Of a stretch of 50,549 bases of DNA, positions 32,130 to 41,749 are shown piece by piece. A program made the translations under genes and the position numbers. Every line of letters starts with the position of its first letter. The stretch's first letter is position 1. The notes under the pieces were generated by a model. The model searched no databases. It had not been told where the DNA came from and saw only the letters and a program-made list of their open reading frames with translations. The stretch covers positions 1 to 50,549 of the forward strand of contig NZ_LZKL01000128.1 of assembly GCF_001668725.1 (NCBI RefSeq). The letters are read 5' to 3'. The DNA is from Mycobacterium sp. E787 (lineage in GTDB: Bacteria > Actinomycetota > Actinomycetes > Mycobacteriales > Mycobacteriaceae).

Positions 32130-35100
32130 CTACCTCACTTTTTCCGACGTCTCCGCCTGGTGGTTTGCCGCGATCCCGTTCAGCGCCTGGGTCATGTGCG
32201 CGCCCACCTTGGCGATGATCGGCTCGTCGATGACCTGGATGTGCTCGCCACCGACCGGCACGACCTCGAGGTCGGTCACGTACTCGCCCCAGCCGCCGTC
32301 CGGCTTGCGGGTGGCGTAGCGCGGCTCGAACATGATCGCGTCGTCATGGTAGCGATCGGCCATGTAGAGCGTCACGTGGCCGTCGTAGGGCTCGATCTCG
32401 GCGGTGTCGATGGCGCGCTGGTCCAGGTACGACGTGCGCTGGTGCTCGACGATCCCGGCCGGGATCTGCACACCGCTCGCCTTGACCGCCTCGAGCACGA
32501 GCTGGACCTGGCCCGCGTCGTCGAGCTCCTCGAGCTGTTCGTAGGGGATCTCGTCGATGGTGACGTTGAAGGTCTTCTCGGCGAACCGGGCGTAGCGATC
32601 CCAGCGCTTGCGGATCTCCTCCTTGGTCTGCGGGATCTCCTCGCCGGGGCGCACCGCGTCGATGAGGCCGACCCACGCGACGTCCTTGCCCATCCGCTTC
32701 AGCCCGATCGCGCAGGCGTAGGCCAACGCGCCGCCCAACGACCAGCCGGCGAGAATGTACGGCCCGTCGCCCTGCATCTCGATCAGCTTCGGAACGTATT
32801 GCGCCGCACGCTCTTCGATGCTGCCCTCGACCCGTTCCAGGCCGTACATCGGGATATCGGCCGGCAACCGGTTGAGCAGCGGCTCGTACACCACCGTCGA
32901 GCCGCCGGCCGGGTGGAACACGAACACCGGCGGCTTGGTGCTGCCCTCCGGGCGCGCCCGCAGCGTGCGGACGAACCCGTCGACCACCCCGGCCTCCAGG
33001 TACTCGCGCACCTTCTCGGCCAGCGCCTCGATGTTCTCCGACGCCAGCACGTCCTCGGCGGTGATCGAACCTTCGGCGCGCTCCGACAGCCGCTCCGCCA
33101 TCTTGGCGGCGGCGGCGTCATCGAGCTTCGGCAGCTTGTTGAAGATGCCGCCCGGCGACTTGCCCGTCACGATCGCCCAGGTGGCGAAGGTGACCCGCTC
33201 GGCGGCGTCGCGCGGCGGCACGTCGAGGGCGGCCGCCGGGTTCGGCTGGCCGGCCCCGTTTGTCTGCGACGCGTTGGCCCCCAACGGGTTGGTCGGCGGC
33301 GGCGGGATCGGGACGTCGGAAGCCGGCGGCTGCGTCTGCGGCTCGGCTTGCGGGTCGGGAGCCGGTGCCACCACCGAGGCGGGTGTCGCGCCACTGAGCA
33401 GCTCGGCCTGTTCCCGGGCGATTTCCTCGGCCGTCTGCGTCTTCTGGTGCTCGGCCAGCTGCTGCACCTCGTCGCGGTGCTCGACCGCGTACTCGATCAG
33501 CTTCTCGACGGCGTAGAGGTTGGCGTCGCGCACGGCCGTCAACTGGATGGGCGGCAGGTCGAAGTCGTACTCGACGCGGTTCTTGATCCGCACCGCCATC
33601 AGCGAGTCCAGTCCCAGCTCGATCAGCGGCACCTCCCACGGCAGGTCCTCGGGCTCGTAGCCCATCGCCGCGCCGACGATCGCGCCGAGCCGGTCGGCGA
33701 TGGTCTCGCCCGAATCCGGTGTCCACTTGGTGAAGCCGGCCGGCATGTACCGGTTGGTCAGGCTGTCGCCGAGCGCCTCCTCCTCCGGGCCCTCGCCGGG
33801 GGCCTCCGCCGCCGCCGCGCCGTTGGCCGCAGCCGCGATCGCCGTGCCCGCACCGACCGCAACGGGCAGCACCGACTCTGAGCCGCCCCGGGTGACCAGC
33901 GCGTCGTACACCAGCGTGAAGGACTCGTCGATGCGCGCGTGCACCTGGACCGACGCGCCGCCCGGGTGCCGGGTCAGCGTCGTCACCAGCCGGGAGCCCT
34001 CGCCCGGCTTTGCGCGCTCCTCCGCGGCCGTCAGCTGCGCGTCCGGAAGTACCTCGGCCGCAGCGGCTTTCACCAGCGCCGCGAGATCCGTCAGACCCTT
34101 GGGCGCGTACTCCCACACGTGGCGGCCGTCCGGCAGTGCCACGTGGTTGCCCGGCATGATGATCGCGCCGCTGCCCGAGGCGACCTGCACGTCCAGCCAG
34201 TGCTCCTTGCGCTTGAACCGGGTCGGCGGAATGTTCGCGTAACCCTGCGGTCCCGCAGCGCGGGTGAACAGGGTCCGGGGGTCCAGGTCGTGGCCGTAGA
34301 CATAGAGCTGCGCCAGGGTCGAGGTGATCGATTCGACCTCGTCCTGCTTGCGGGCCAGCGTCGGGATCAGCTGGGCGTCGTGCAGTCCGGCGTCCGCCGT
34401 GGTCAGGCCGACCTGCATCAGCGCGACGGGGTTGGGTGCCAGTTCGACGAAGGTGGTGTGCCCGCTGTCGACGGCGTTGCGGATTCCGTGCGTGAAGTAG
34501 ACGGAATGGCGCAACCCCTTCTTCCAGTAGTCCACGTCGTGGATGGGCTCGCCGCCCGGTTTGATGTAGCTGCCCTCGTGCACGGTCGAGTAGATGCCGC
34601 ACGTCGGGCTCATCGGCTTGATGCCCTGCAGCTCCGCGGCCAGCTCGCCGAGCAACGGATCCATCTGGGAGGTATGGCTGGCGCCCTTGGTCTGGAACTT
34701 GCGCGCGAACTTACCCTCGGCCTCCGCGCGGGCGATGATCGCGTCCACCTGCTCGGGCGGCCCGCCGATGACGGTCTGGGTGGGTGCGGCGTAGACGCAC
34801 ACCTCCAGGTCGGGGAAATCGGAGAACACCGTCTTGATCTCGTCGGCGGAGTATTCCACCAGCGCCATCAGCCGGATGTACTCGCCGAACAGCATCGCCT
34901 CGCCCTCGCCCATGAGGTGCGAGCGGGAGCAGATGGCCCGGGTGGCGTCGCGCAGCGACAGTCCGCCGGCGAAGTACGCCGACGCCGCCTCGCCCAGCGA
35001 CTGGCCGACGACCGCGGCGGGCTTGGCACCGTGATGCTTGAGCAGTTCGCCCAGCGCGATCTGGATCGCGAAGATGGTGACCTGGGTGGTCTCGATGCCG

Positions 35101-37433
35101 TAGTCCTGCGAGTCATCCAGGATCAGCTCGAGCACCGAGTAGCCCAGCTCGTCCTGGACCAGCGCGTCGACCTTCTCGATCCACTCGGCGAAGACCTCGT
35201 TGCGCAAATACAGGTTCTTGCCCATCTTGCGGTGCTGGGCGCCGAAACCGGCCAGCACCCACACCGGTCCGTTGCTCACCGGGCCGTCGACGCTGAACAC
35301 GTTTGGCCGCTGCTTGCCCTCGGCGATCGCGCGCAGGCCCTTGATGGCCTCCTCGTGGTCGTGCGCCAGCACCACCGCGCGCGAGCGGCCGTGGTTGCGA
35401 CGCGAGAGCGACCGGCCGATCGACTCCAGCGACGACGCCTGGCCCTCGGGGCTTTCCATCCAGTCCGCGAGCTCCGCCGCCGCCGTCTTCTTGCGGGATG
35501 TCAGGAAGGCCGACACCACCAGCGGGATAAGGGGTGTCGGAACCTCTTGCGCCGCAAGCTCTTCCAGGGCGGCCGCTTTGAGCTCCAGCGCCTCTTCGGT
35601 GACGTCCGGCAGGTCGGGCTCTTCGTCCTCGGCCGCCGGCCCGTCGGGGATGATGTTGCCGAAGTCGTCGAACCGCAGCGAGTGCGCCTCGAACGTGGGC
35701 GCTCCCCCGCCAGCGGGAGGTGCCCCCACGGCCGCCTCGGTGACCGCGTTGGCCTCGGGCGTGGGCTCGGGCTCTTTCTCGACGACGTCGCGCGGCAGGA
35801 CCTCGCGCACCACCACGTGCGCGTTGGCTCCACCGAAGCCGAAGCTGGACACCCCGGCCAGCGCGTAGCCGCCGTAGCGGGGCCAATCGGTCGCCTTGTC
35901 AATCACTTTCAGGTGCATCGCGTCGAAGTCGATGTAGGGGCTGGGCCCGGCGAAGTTGAGCGACGGCGGCAGCTTGTCGTGCTGCAGCGCCAGCACCACC
36001 TTGGCCATGCTGGCCGCGCCGGCGGCCGACTCCATGTGCCCCACATTGGTTTTCACCGCGCCGAGCAGCGCCGGGCGGTCGGCCGGGCGGCCCCGGCCGA
36101 CGACGCGTCCCAGCGCCTCGGCCTCGATCGGGTCACCCAGGACGGTGCCGGTGCCGTGCGCCTCGATGTAGTCGACGTTGCGCGGATCGATGCCGGCGTC
36201 CTTGTAGGCACGGCGCAGCACGTCGGCCTGCGCGTCCTGGTTGGGCGCGATCAGGCCGTTGGATCGGCCGTCGTGGTTGACTGCGGTGCCGGCGATCACG
36301 GCCAGGATCTGGTCGCCGTCGCGGCGGGCGTCGTCGACCCGCTTGAGCACCAGCATGCCGGCGCCCTCCGAGCGGGTGTAGCCGTCGGCATCCGACGAGA
36401 ACGACTTGATCCGGCCGTCGGGGGCCAGCACCGCGCCGATCTCGTCGAAACCGAGCGTCACCGCGGGCGTGATCAGCGCGTTGACGCCGCCGGCGACGGC
36501 GACGTCGGCCTCGCCGTTGCGCAATGCCTGCACCGCCTGGTGGATCGCCACCAGCGAGCTCGAGCACGCGGTGTCGACGGCGACGGAAGGCCCGCGGAAG
36601 TCGTAGAAGTACGACACCCGGTTCGCGATGATCGACGGCGAGTTACCGGTGATCGCGTAGGGGTGCGCGGCGGTCGGGTCGGAGATGGCCAAGAAGCCGT
36701 AGTCATGGTTGGAGACGCCGACGTACACGCCGACAGCCTCGCCGCGCAGGCTCGACGCCGGGATGCGGGCGTGCTCGAGCGCCTCCCAGGTCAGCTCGAG
36801 CGCCATCCGCTGCTGCGGGTCGATGTTGTCGGCCTCGGTCTTGGCGATCGCGAAGAACTCGGAGTCGAAGCCCTTGATGTCCTTCAGGTAGCCACCCTTG
36901 GTGCGGGCCTTGGCGATCCGTTCGGCCAGCCGCGGCTCTTCCAGGAATTCCGACCACCGCCCCTCGGGCAGGTCGGTGATGGCGTCGCGCCCCTCGATCA
37001 GCGCCTGCCAGGTTTCGTCGGGGGTGTTCATGTCGCCGGGCAGCCGGGTGGCCAGGCCCACGATCGCGATGTCGACGCGCTCCGCGGGCCCGTTGCGCGT
37101 CCAGTCGACGATGTCGACGTCGTCGTCGGGCCGTTCGGGTTCGCCCTCGATGATCCGGGTCGCCAGCGATTCGATGGTCGGGTGCTGGAAGGCCACCGCG
37201 ACCGACAGGGTCACGCCGGTCATGTCCTCGATGTCGGCGGCCATCGCCACGGCGTCGCGCGACGACAGGCCCAGCTCGACCATCGGCACCGACTCGTCGA
37301 TCGAATCGGGCGATTGCCCGGTCGCCTTGCCTACATAGTTGCGCAGCCACTCGCGCATCTCGGGGACCGACATTTTGGTCTTCTCGGCGGGCAGATTCTC
37401 CTGCTGGTCCTGGGGCTCGTCTATATCAGTCAT
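32130..37433 (-). CDS. pks13: Mycolic acid condensase Pks13
   Basis: This 1767-residue type I polyketide synthase (Rv3800c) joins the meromycoloyl chain from FadD32 with the carboxyacyl-CoA from the AccD4 complex. Domains in order: ACP1 (GLSSRDAV, Ser58), ketosynthase (DTACSSS, Cys290; HGTGTVLGDP; NVGHMESAAGA), acyltransferase (VGQSLGEA, Ser812), ACP2 (GLDSLMAV, Ser1277) and thioesterase (AGWSLGG, Ser1565; LIDAV; GGEHIQ histidine). It is ~34 residues longer than in M. tuberculosis, partly in Pro/Ala-rich linkers. ATG 37433 is 10 bp after the fadD32 stop. Confidence 0.97.
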   Translation of the reverse strand: MTDIDEPQDQQENLPAEKTKMSVPEMREWLRNYVGKATGQSPDSIDESVPMVELGLSSRDAVAMAADIEDMTGVTLSVAVAFQHPTIESLATRIIEGEPERPDDDVDIVDWTRNGPAERVDIAIVGLATRLPGDMNTPDETWQALIEGRDAITDLPEGRWSEFLEEPRLAERIAKARTKGGYLKDIKGFDSEFFAIAKTEADNIDPQQRMALELTWEALEHARIPASSLRGEAVGVYVGVSNHDYGFLAISDPTAAHPYAITGNSPSIIANRVSYFYDFRGPSVAVDTACSSSLVAIHQAVQALRNGEADVAVAGGVNALITPAVTLGFDEIGAVLAPDGRIKSFSSDADGYTRSEGAGMLVLKRVDDARRDGDQILAVIAGTAVNHDGRSNGLIAPNQDAQADVLRRAYKDAGIDPRNVDYIEAHGTGTVLGDPIEAEALGRVVGRGRPADRPALLGAVKTNVGHMESAAGAASMAKVVLALQHDKLPPSLNFAGPSPYIDFDAMHLKVIDKATDWPRYGGYALAGVSSFGFGGANAHVVVREVLPRDVVEKEPEPTPEANAVTEAAVGAPPAGGGAPTFEAHSLRFDDFGNIIPDGPAAEDEEPDLPDVTEEALELKAAALEELAAQEVPTPLIPLVVSAFLTSRKKTAAAELADWMESPEGQASSLESIGRSLSRRNHGRSRAVVLAHDHEEAIKGLRAIAEGKQRPNVFSVDGPVSNGPVWVLAGFGAQHRKMGKNLYLRNEVFAEWIEKVDALVQDELGYSVLELILDDSQDYGIETTQVTIFAIQIALGELLKHHGAKPAAVVGQSLGEAASAYFAGGLSLRDATRAICSRSHLMGEGEAMLFGEYIRLMALVEYSADEIKTVFSDFPDLEVCVYAAPTQTVIGGPPEQVDAIIARAEAEGKFARKFQTKGASHTSQMDPLLGELAAELQGIKPMSPTCGIYSTVHEGSYIKPGGEPIHDVDYWKKGLRHSVYFTHGIRNAVDSGHTTFVELAPNPVALMQVGLTTADAGLHDAQLIPTLARKQDEVESITSTLAQLYVYGHDLDPRTLFTRAAGPQGYANIPPTRFKRKEHWLDVQVASGSGAIIMPGNHVALPDGRHVWEYAPKGLTDLAALVKAAAAEVLPDAQLTAAEERAKPGEGSRLVTTLTRHPGGASVQVHARIDESFTLVYDALVTRGGSESVLPVAVGAGTAIAAAANGAAAAEAPGEGPEEEALGDSLTNRYMPAGFTKWTPDSGETIADRLGAIVGAAMGYEPEDLPWEVPLIELGLDSLMAVRIKNRVEYDFDLPPIQLTAVRDANLYAVEKLIEYAVEHRDEVQQLAEHQKTQTAEEIAREQAELLSGATPASVVAPAPDPQAEPQTQPPASDVPIPPPPTNPLGANASQTNGAGQPNPAAALDVPPRDAAERVTFATWAIVTGKSPGGIFNKLPKLDDAAAAKMAERLSERAEGSITAEDVLASENIEALAEKVREYLEAGVVDGFVRTLRARPEGSTKPPVFVFHPAGGSTVVYEPLLNRLPADIPMYGLERVEGSIEERAAQYVPKLIEMQGDGPYILAGWSLGGALAYACAIGLKRMGKDVAWVGLIDAVRPGEEIPQTKEEIRKRWDRYARFAEKTFNVTIDEIPYEQLEELDDAGQVQLVLEAVKASGVQIPAGIVEHQRTSYLDQRAIDTAEIEPYDGHVTLYMADRYHDDAIMFEPRYATRKPDGGWGEYVTDLEVVPVGGEHIQVIDEPIIAKVGAHMTQALNGIAANHQAETSEKVR

Positions 37434-37443
37434 GGTTCCTGGT

Positions 37444-39342
37444 TCAGTCGTTAGCGCCGGCGAAGGCAGTCGGGGAACCGATGCCGCTGCGCAGGCTTCC
37501 GTCGAGGTAGGCGGCGCGGCATGCGCGGCGCCCGATCTTGCCGCTGGAGGTACGTGGAATGGTGCCGGCCTGCACCAGCAACAGGTCGCGCACGGTGACA
37601 CCGTGCCGCACGGCGATCGCCGCCCGGATGTCGTCGGCGATGGGCTGGTAGTCCAGCTTGTGCGTGCCGGCGGCGCGCTCGGCGACGATCACCAGCTGCT
37701 CGGAGCTGTCCTCCGGGTCGTACTTGAGGCCGGCGTGCGGGTTGTCGAACACGACCTGGGGCAGCTGGTTGGCCGGGACCGAGAAGGCGGCCACGTAGCC
37801 CGTCCGCAGCGCCCGGCTGGCTTCCTGCGCCGAGTACTCGAGGTCCTGCGGGTAGTGGTTGCGGCCGTCGATGATGACCAGGTCCTTGATGCGGCCGACG
37901 ATATAGAGGTGGCCGTCGTGATAGGTGCCGTAGTCGCCGGTGCGCACCCACAGCCCGGCGTCGGGGGCTCCCTCGGCGTGTGACTCGCTGATGCGGGACT
38001 TCAGGATGTTGCGGAAGGTCTGGTTGGTCTCTTCCTCCTTGCCCCAGTAGCCGATGCCGAGGTTGTTGCCGTGCAGCCAGATCTCGCCGACCTGGCCGTC
38101 GGGCAGCTCGCTGGCCGTCTCGGGGTCGACGATGACCGCCCATTCGTCGACGCCGATGACGCCCGCGGACACCTGCGCGACGGCCTTGGGGGAGTCCTGG
38201 GGCACCTCGACGAAGCGCTGGTTGTTCATCTCGTCGCGGTCGACGTAGATGACGCGGGGGGCCTCGTCCATCGGCGTGGTGGAGACGAACAGCGTCGCCT
38301 CCGCCAGGCCGTAGGACGGCTTGATCGCCGTCTCGCGCAGGCCGTAGGGCTTGAACGCCTCGTAGAACTTGCGCATCGACGCCGGCGACACCGGCTCGCT
38401 GCCGTTGAGGATGCCCTTCACGTTGCTCAGGTCCAGCGGTGGCTCGCCCTCCTTGGGCACGCCGCGCACCGCGGCGTGCTCGAAGGCGAAGTTCGGCGCG
38501 ACGGTGAAGACCTCGCAGTCCGGGGCGTCGTCGGGCTTGCGGGCCATCTCCCGGATCCAGCGGCCGGGGCGGCGCACGAACGCGGCCGGGGTCATGAAGG
38601 TGAAGTTGTGGCCCAGCACCGGCGACAGCAGCGCGGTGATCAGGCCCATGTCGTGGAAGAACGGCAGCCAGCTCAGACCGCGGTCGCCCTCCTTGCCCTC
38701 GAGCCCGTTGAGCACCTGCAGCACGTTGGTGGGCAGGTTCAGGTGGGTGATCTCGACGCCGGTCGGGGTGCGGGTGGAGCCGGAGGTGTACTGCAGGTAG
38801 GCGATGGTGTTCTCGTCGGCCTCGGGCTCCTGCCAGGTGGAGGCGACCTCGTTGGGCACCGCGTCGACGGCGATGACCCGGGGCCGCTCCTTGGCCGCGC
38901 GGGCCCGGATGAACTTGCGGACACCCTCGGCGGCCTCGGTGGTGGTCAGGATCGTCGACGGGGTGCAGTCGTCGAGCACGGCGTGCAGGCGGCCGACGTG
39001 GCCCGGCTCGCTGGGGTCGAACAGCGGCACGGCGATCCTGCCGGAGTACAGCGCCCCGAAGAAGGCGATCAGGTAGTTGAGGTTCTGCGGGCACAGGATG
39101 GCGATGCGGTCGCCGGGCTGGGTGACCTGCTGCAGGCGGGCGCCGACGGCGCGGTTGCGGGCGCTGAACTCGGCCCACGAGATGTCGCGGTATTCACCGT
39201 CCCGCTCGGTGGAGAAGTCGACGAAGCGGTAGGCCAGCTTGTCGCCGCGCACCTTCGCCCACTTCTCAACGTGACGAACCAGGTTCGTGTTGTCCGGGAA
39301 CCTGATTTTTCCATTCACGATGAACGGGTTGTGGTACGCCAT
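37444..39342 (-). CDS. fadD32: Long-chain fatty acyl-AMP ligase FadD32
   Basis: This 632-residue fatty acyl-AMP ligase (Rv3801c) activates the meromycolic acid as acyl-AMP and loads ACP1 of Pks13. The ATP motif YLQYTSGSTRTPTGV, WLPFFHDMGL, KPSYGLAEATLFVS and WVRTGDYG are intact, as is the C-terminal adenylation lysine in TIPRTSSGKIGRRACR. ATG 39342 (MAYHNPF) is preferred because AGGAGAGG lies 6 bp upstream; GTG 39360 would add six residues but uses the ribosome site as coding. It heads the fadD32-pks13-accD4 operon. Confidence 0.96.
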   Translation of the reverse strand: MAYHNPFIVNGKIRFPDNTNLVRHVEKWAKVRGDKLAYRFVDFSTERDGEYRDISWAEFSARNRAVGARLQQVTQPGDRIAILCPQNLNYLIAFFGALYSGRIAVPLFDPSEPGHVGRLHAVLDDCTPSTILTTTEAAEGVRKFIRARAAKERPRVIAVDAVPNEVASTWQEPEADENTIAYLQYTSGSTRTPTGVEITHLNLPTNVLQVLNGLEGKEGDRGLSWLPFFHDMGLITALLSPVLGHNFTFMTPAAFVRRPGRWIREMARKPDDAPDCEVFTVAPNFAFEHAAVRGVPKEGEPPLDLSNVKGILNGSEPVSPASMRKFYEAFKPYGLRETAIKPSYGLAEATLFVSTTPMDEAPRVIYVDRDEMNNQRFVEVPQDSPKAVAQVSAGVIGVDEWAVIVDPETASELPDGQVGEIWLHGNNLGIGYWGKEEETNQTFRNILKSRISESHAEGAPDAGLWVRTGDYGTYHDGHLYIVGRIKDLVIIDGRNHYPQDLEYSAQEASRALRTGYVAAFSVPANQLPQVVFDNPHAGLKYDPEDSSEQLVIVAERAAGTHKLDYQPIADDIRAAIAVRHGVTVRDLLLVQAGTIPRTSSGKIGRRACRAAYLDGSLRSGIGSPTAFAGAND

Positions 39343-39494
39343 GCCGCCCTCTCCTGTCACAACCTATGGCGGTCGGCTACGCCGACCACTCCGGTGCCGG
39401 CTGCGCCGACGGGTCCTCTATACACGAGCCGGCTTTGAACGGCCCGCGCCAGGGAGCGCCGGTCCGTGCCGCGGCCGCAACGAAGTTCTGATTG

Positions 39495-39513
39495 CTCTTA
39501 ATTTTCTCTTAAT
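39495..39513. promoter_or_regulatory. Direct repeat CTCTTAAT at 11-bp period upstream of fadD32
   Basis: CTCTTAAT occurs at 39495-39502 and 39506-39513, followed by GTTAAGG. The 11-bp spacing puts both half-sites on one DNA face, as for OmpR-family response regulators. It lies 153-171 bp upstream of the fadD32 ATG in a 248-bp gap that is otherwise GC-rich and gene-free. A TAGGTT box (minus, 39366-39361) is a possible -10 for the operon. Confidence 0.4.
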
Positions 39514-39590
39514 GTTAAGGGGCGCCTCGCGGCAGACCAAATCACAAGGTACCGCCGATCACGTCACGCATCGGCCTACGTCGCGGCATG

Positions 39591-40601
39591 TCACCCGTGT
39601 CTGGGGTGCGGGGCGTTCTCGATCAGCCCGCGGGCCCAATTCAGCGTCCAGTCGGTCGCCGGCGCGCCGTCGAGGTTCCAGAACTGGGTCGTGGCGTACA
39701 GCGCGTGGACCGGTTGGCCGGCGCCCCCGGCGAGCGTGTTCAGGGTGTCGGGCAGCTTGGCCACGCTGAACGCCTCGTTCGGCGCGGCGCAGATGAGGTC
39801 ACCGGGCGCGCAGATCTCGTTCGTCTTGCTGCTCAGCGCGCCGAAGCCGCCCGGGCGCGCGCCGGTCATGGTCAGCCCGAGCCCGGACAACACGGGCACC
39901 TCGTGCAGGGTGATCTCGGCGCCCTCGCCGGGCGGGTTGGGGCCGATGTCGTTGCCGACCCCGTCCTGGCGGCGCCCGTCGGCGATCAACGTCACACCGA
40001 GCACCAGGTCGTCGTCCACGGGTCCCCGGCCGTTGCCGATGTCGCTGGCGATGTCACCGACGATCACCGCGCCCTGCGAGAACCCCATCAGCACGTAACT
40101 GGTCAGCGGGCACTTGGTGTTCATGTCGGTCATCGCCTGGACGGTCGCGCGGGTCCCCTCGGCCCGGCTTTCGTTGTAGGACATCTGCGTGTCGCCGCTC
40201 AGCGGATTGTGGAACTGCGCCGTATAGGGCGTGGTGTACGTCTGCACCCGCGACGACGGGAACTGCTGGGAGATGTCCGCGGTCACCTTGTGCAGCAACG
40301 CATTCGGGAACTGGGACGGGTTGAGCGGATCGTCCTGCGGGGCGGATTCCCAGGTGCCCGGGACGTTGACCAGCTGCACGTCGGGGCACGACGCGTCCTG
40401 GGCGGCCGGGCGCGGCTTGTGCGGGTGGGTGGTGGTCGACGGCGGCGGCAGGACGCCGGGCGGCACCGCGCTGGGCGGTGTCTTGGGGCCGCGCAGCAGC
40501 ATCACCACGGCCACGATGACCAGCAACACGACGCCCGCGACCGCCAGGGCGGCGATCCAGGCGAGGGTTCGGTGGCGTTTACGCCGCGCGCTCGTGGTCA
40601 T
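39591..40601 (-). CDS. Essential cutinase-like lipase/thioesterase (Rv3802c, Culp6)
   Basis: This 336-residue envelope hydrolase has one N-terminal transmembrane segment (WIAALAVAGVVLLVIVAVVMLL), a Pro/Thr-rich linker, and a cutinase-like alpha/beta hydrolase domain. The triad is at the same numbers as in M. tuberculosis: Ser175 in GFSQGA, Asp268 in APGDLI and His299 in QPVHALY. The family has phospholipase A and thioesterase activity in the periplasm and is needed for normal mycolate metabolism. CAGGAGAAC precedes ATG 40601, a strong ribosome site. It sits between fadD32 and fbpD on the same strand. Confidence 0.94.
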   Translation of the reverse strand: MTTSARRKRHRTLAWIAALAVAGVVLLVIVAVVMLLRGPKTPPSAVPPGVLPPPSTTTHPHKPRPAAQDASCPDVQLVNVPGTWESAPQDDPLNPSQFPNALLHKVTADISQQFPSSRVQTYTTPYTAQFHNPLSGDTQMSYNESRAEGTRATVQAMTDMNTKCPLTSYVLMGFSQGAVIVGDIASDIGNGRGPVDDDLVLGVTLIADGRRQDGVGNDIGPNPPGEGAEITLHEVPVLSGLGLTMTGARPGGFGALSSKTNEICAPGDLICAAPNEAFSVAKLPDTLNTLAGGAGQPVHALYATTQFWNLDGAPATDWTLNWARGLIENAPHPRHG

Positions 40602-40709
40602 GTTCTCCTGCCGGCAGAGTCGGTCGATCGCAGCTCGGTTCCGGGCAAGCGGCCGTCCCGCCTCTGCTGCGCTCCCTACACGGTACCGGCGTTCGGCGCG
40701 GCGACTGAC

Positions 40710-41597
40710 CTAGCGGATCGCCCCCACGATGTCGCCGGACATGGCTCCCAGCTGCCCCGACCACGAGCCCCAGCCGTTGTCGCCGCCGCCGGGGAAGTCG
40801 AAGTGGCCGTTGTGCCCGCCGACGCTGCGGTACTGCTGGTAGAACATCCGGCTGTTGCCCATCGCCTCGCCGGCCTGGCCGATCATCGCGGCGGGATCGC
40901 TGGCCGCGTCGGTGGTCGGGCTCCACACCCACACGCGGGTGTTGTTCTGCGCCAGCAGGGCGGCGTGCACCCACGGGTCGTGCCACTTCCACCGGCCCAG
41001 CTGCGGGGCTCCCCACATGCCGTTGCCGTCGACGCCGCCGAATTGCTGCAGGCCGGCCAGGATCGAGCCGTTGGTGGTGGTGTTCGACGGGTACAGGAAA
41101 CCCGACAGCGAGCCGGCCATGCCGTAGCGGTCGGGGTGGAAGGCGGCCAGCGCCATCGCGGCGTAGCCGCCCTGGGAGGCGCCGACGGCGGCGTGGCCGC
41201 CGGGTGCCAGGCCCTTGTTGGCGGCCAGCCAGTTGGGCAGCTCGGTGGACAGGAAGGTGTCCCACTGCTTGCTGCCGTCGTTCTCCCAGTTGGTGTACAT
41301 GCTGTAGGCGCCGCCCGCGGGCGCCGCGACCGAAATGCCCTTGCCGGCCAGCGTGTTCATCGCGTTGCCCGCGGTGACCCAGTTGCTGACGTCCGGCGCG
41401 GCGTCGAACGCGTCCAGCAGCACGACCATGTGCGGACCACCGGCCAGGAAGGCCACCGGGATGTCGCGCCCCATGGCCGCCGACGGGACCATCAGGCTCT
41501 CATAGCCCGCCGCGCGGGCTTTCCCGATGGGGCCCGTCGTCCCCACGGCCAGGACCACACCCAACAGCAACGCTGACAGACCCCGCACGACCCTCAT
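40710..41597 (-). CDS. fbpD: MPT51/MPB51 antigen, Ag85-like protein without mycolyltransferase triad
   Basis: This 295-residue secreted protein (Rv3803c) has a signal peptide (residues ~1-30, ending ARAAGYESL) and the Ag85 alpha/beta hydrolase fold. The nucleophile elbow reads GASQGGYAA, but the Ag85 catalytic histidine in NGTHDW is replaced by the sequence DNGWGSW, so acyl transfer is not expected. MPT51 proteins are thought to bind carbohydrate or fibronectin. GGAGGG precedes ATG 41597. A CRP-like site lies 69-84 bp upstream and a TAATCT -10-like box lies between. Confidence 0.93.
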   Translation of the reverse strand: MRVVRGLSALLLGVVLAVGTTGPIGKARAAGYESLMVPSAAMGRDIPVAFLAGGPHMVVLLDAFDAAPDVSNWVTAGNAMNTLAGKGISVAAPAGGAYSMYTNWENDGSKQWDTFLSTELPNWLAANKGLAPGGHAAVGASQGGYAAMALAAFHPDRYGMAGSLSGFLYPSNTTTNGSILAGLQQFGGVDGNGMWGAPQLGRWKWHDPWVHAALLAQNNTRVWVWSPTTDAASDPAAMIGQAGEAMGNSRMFYQQYRSVGGHNGHFDFPGGGDNGWGSWSGQLGAMSGDIVGAIR

Positions 41598-41628
41598 GTC
41601 CACCCTCCATCGTCTAGTCGCTGTGTGC

Positions 41629-41634
41629 AGATTA
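41629..41634 (-). promoter_or_regulatory. Candidate fbpD -10 box
   Basis: On the minus strand TAATCT (41634 to 41629) fits TANNNT, with a transcript start expected near 41622, about 25 nt before ATG 41597. No good -35 is visible. Confidence 0.35.
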
Positions 41635-41665
41635 GCCAGCGCCGTCGTTCCCCCGAGCGCCGGGT

Positions 41666-41681
41666 AGTGAAACAGATCACA
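41666..41681. promoter_or_regulatory. CRP-like binding site upstream of fbpD
   Basis: AGTGAAACAGATCACA matches TGTGA-N6-TCACA at nine of ten defined positions. It lies between the fbpA terminator and the fbpD candidate promoter, centred about 50 bp before the expected transcript start. It may be bound by mycobacterial Crp or by the CRP paralogue at 27898-28644. Confidence 0.4.
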
Positions 41682-41689
41682 CAGGCCGC

Positions 41690-41741
41690 GCAACGACGAG
41701 CGGCGGGAACCCCGGAAGGTGCCCGCCGCTCGTCGCGTTGC
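41690..41741 (-). terminator. fbpA transcription terminator
   Basis: GACGAGCGGCGGG (41695-41707) pairs exactly with CCCGCCGCTCGTC (41722-41734); beyond a 2-nt bulge, GCAAC (41690-41694) pairs with GTTGC (41737-41741). The hairpin begins 8 bp after the fbpA stop codon on the minus strand. No U-tract follows. Confidence 0.7.
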
Positions 41742-41749
41742 TGTTGTGT

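Noticed and set aside
33939..37454. 1171-codon open frame antisense to pks13
   Set aside because: Composition typical of antisense reading of a GC-rich gene; no motif.
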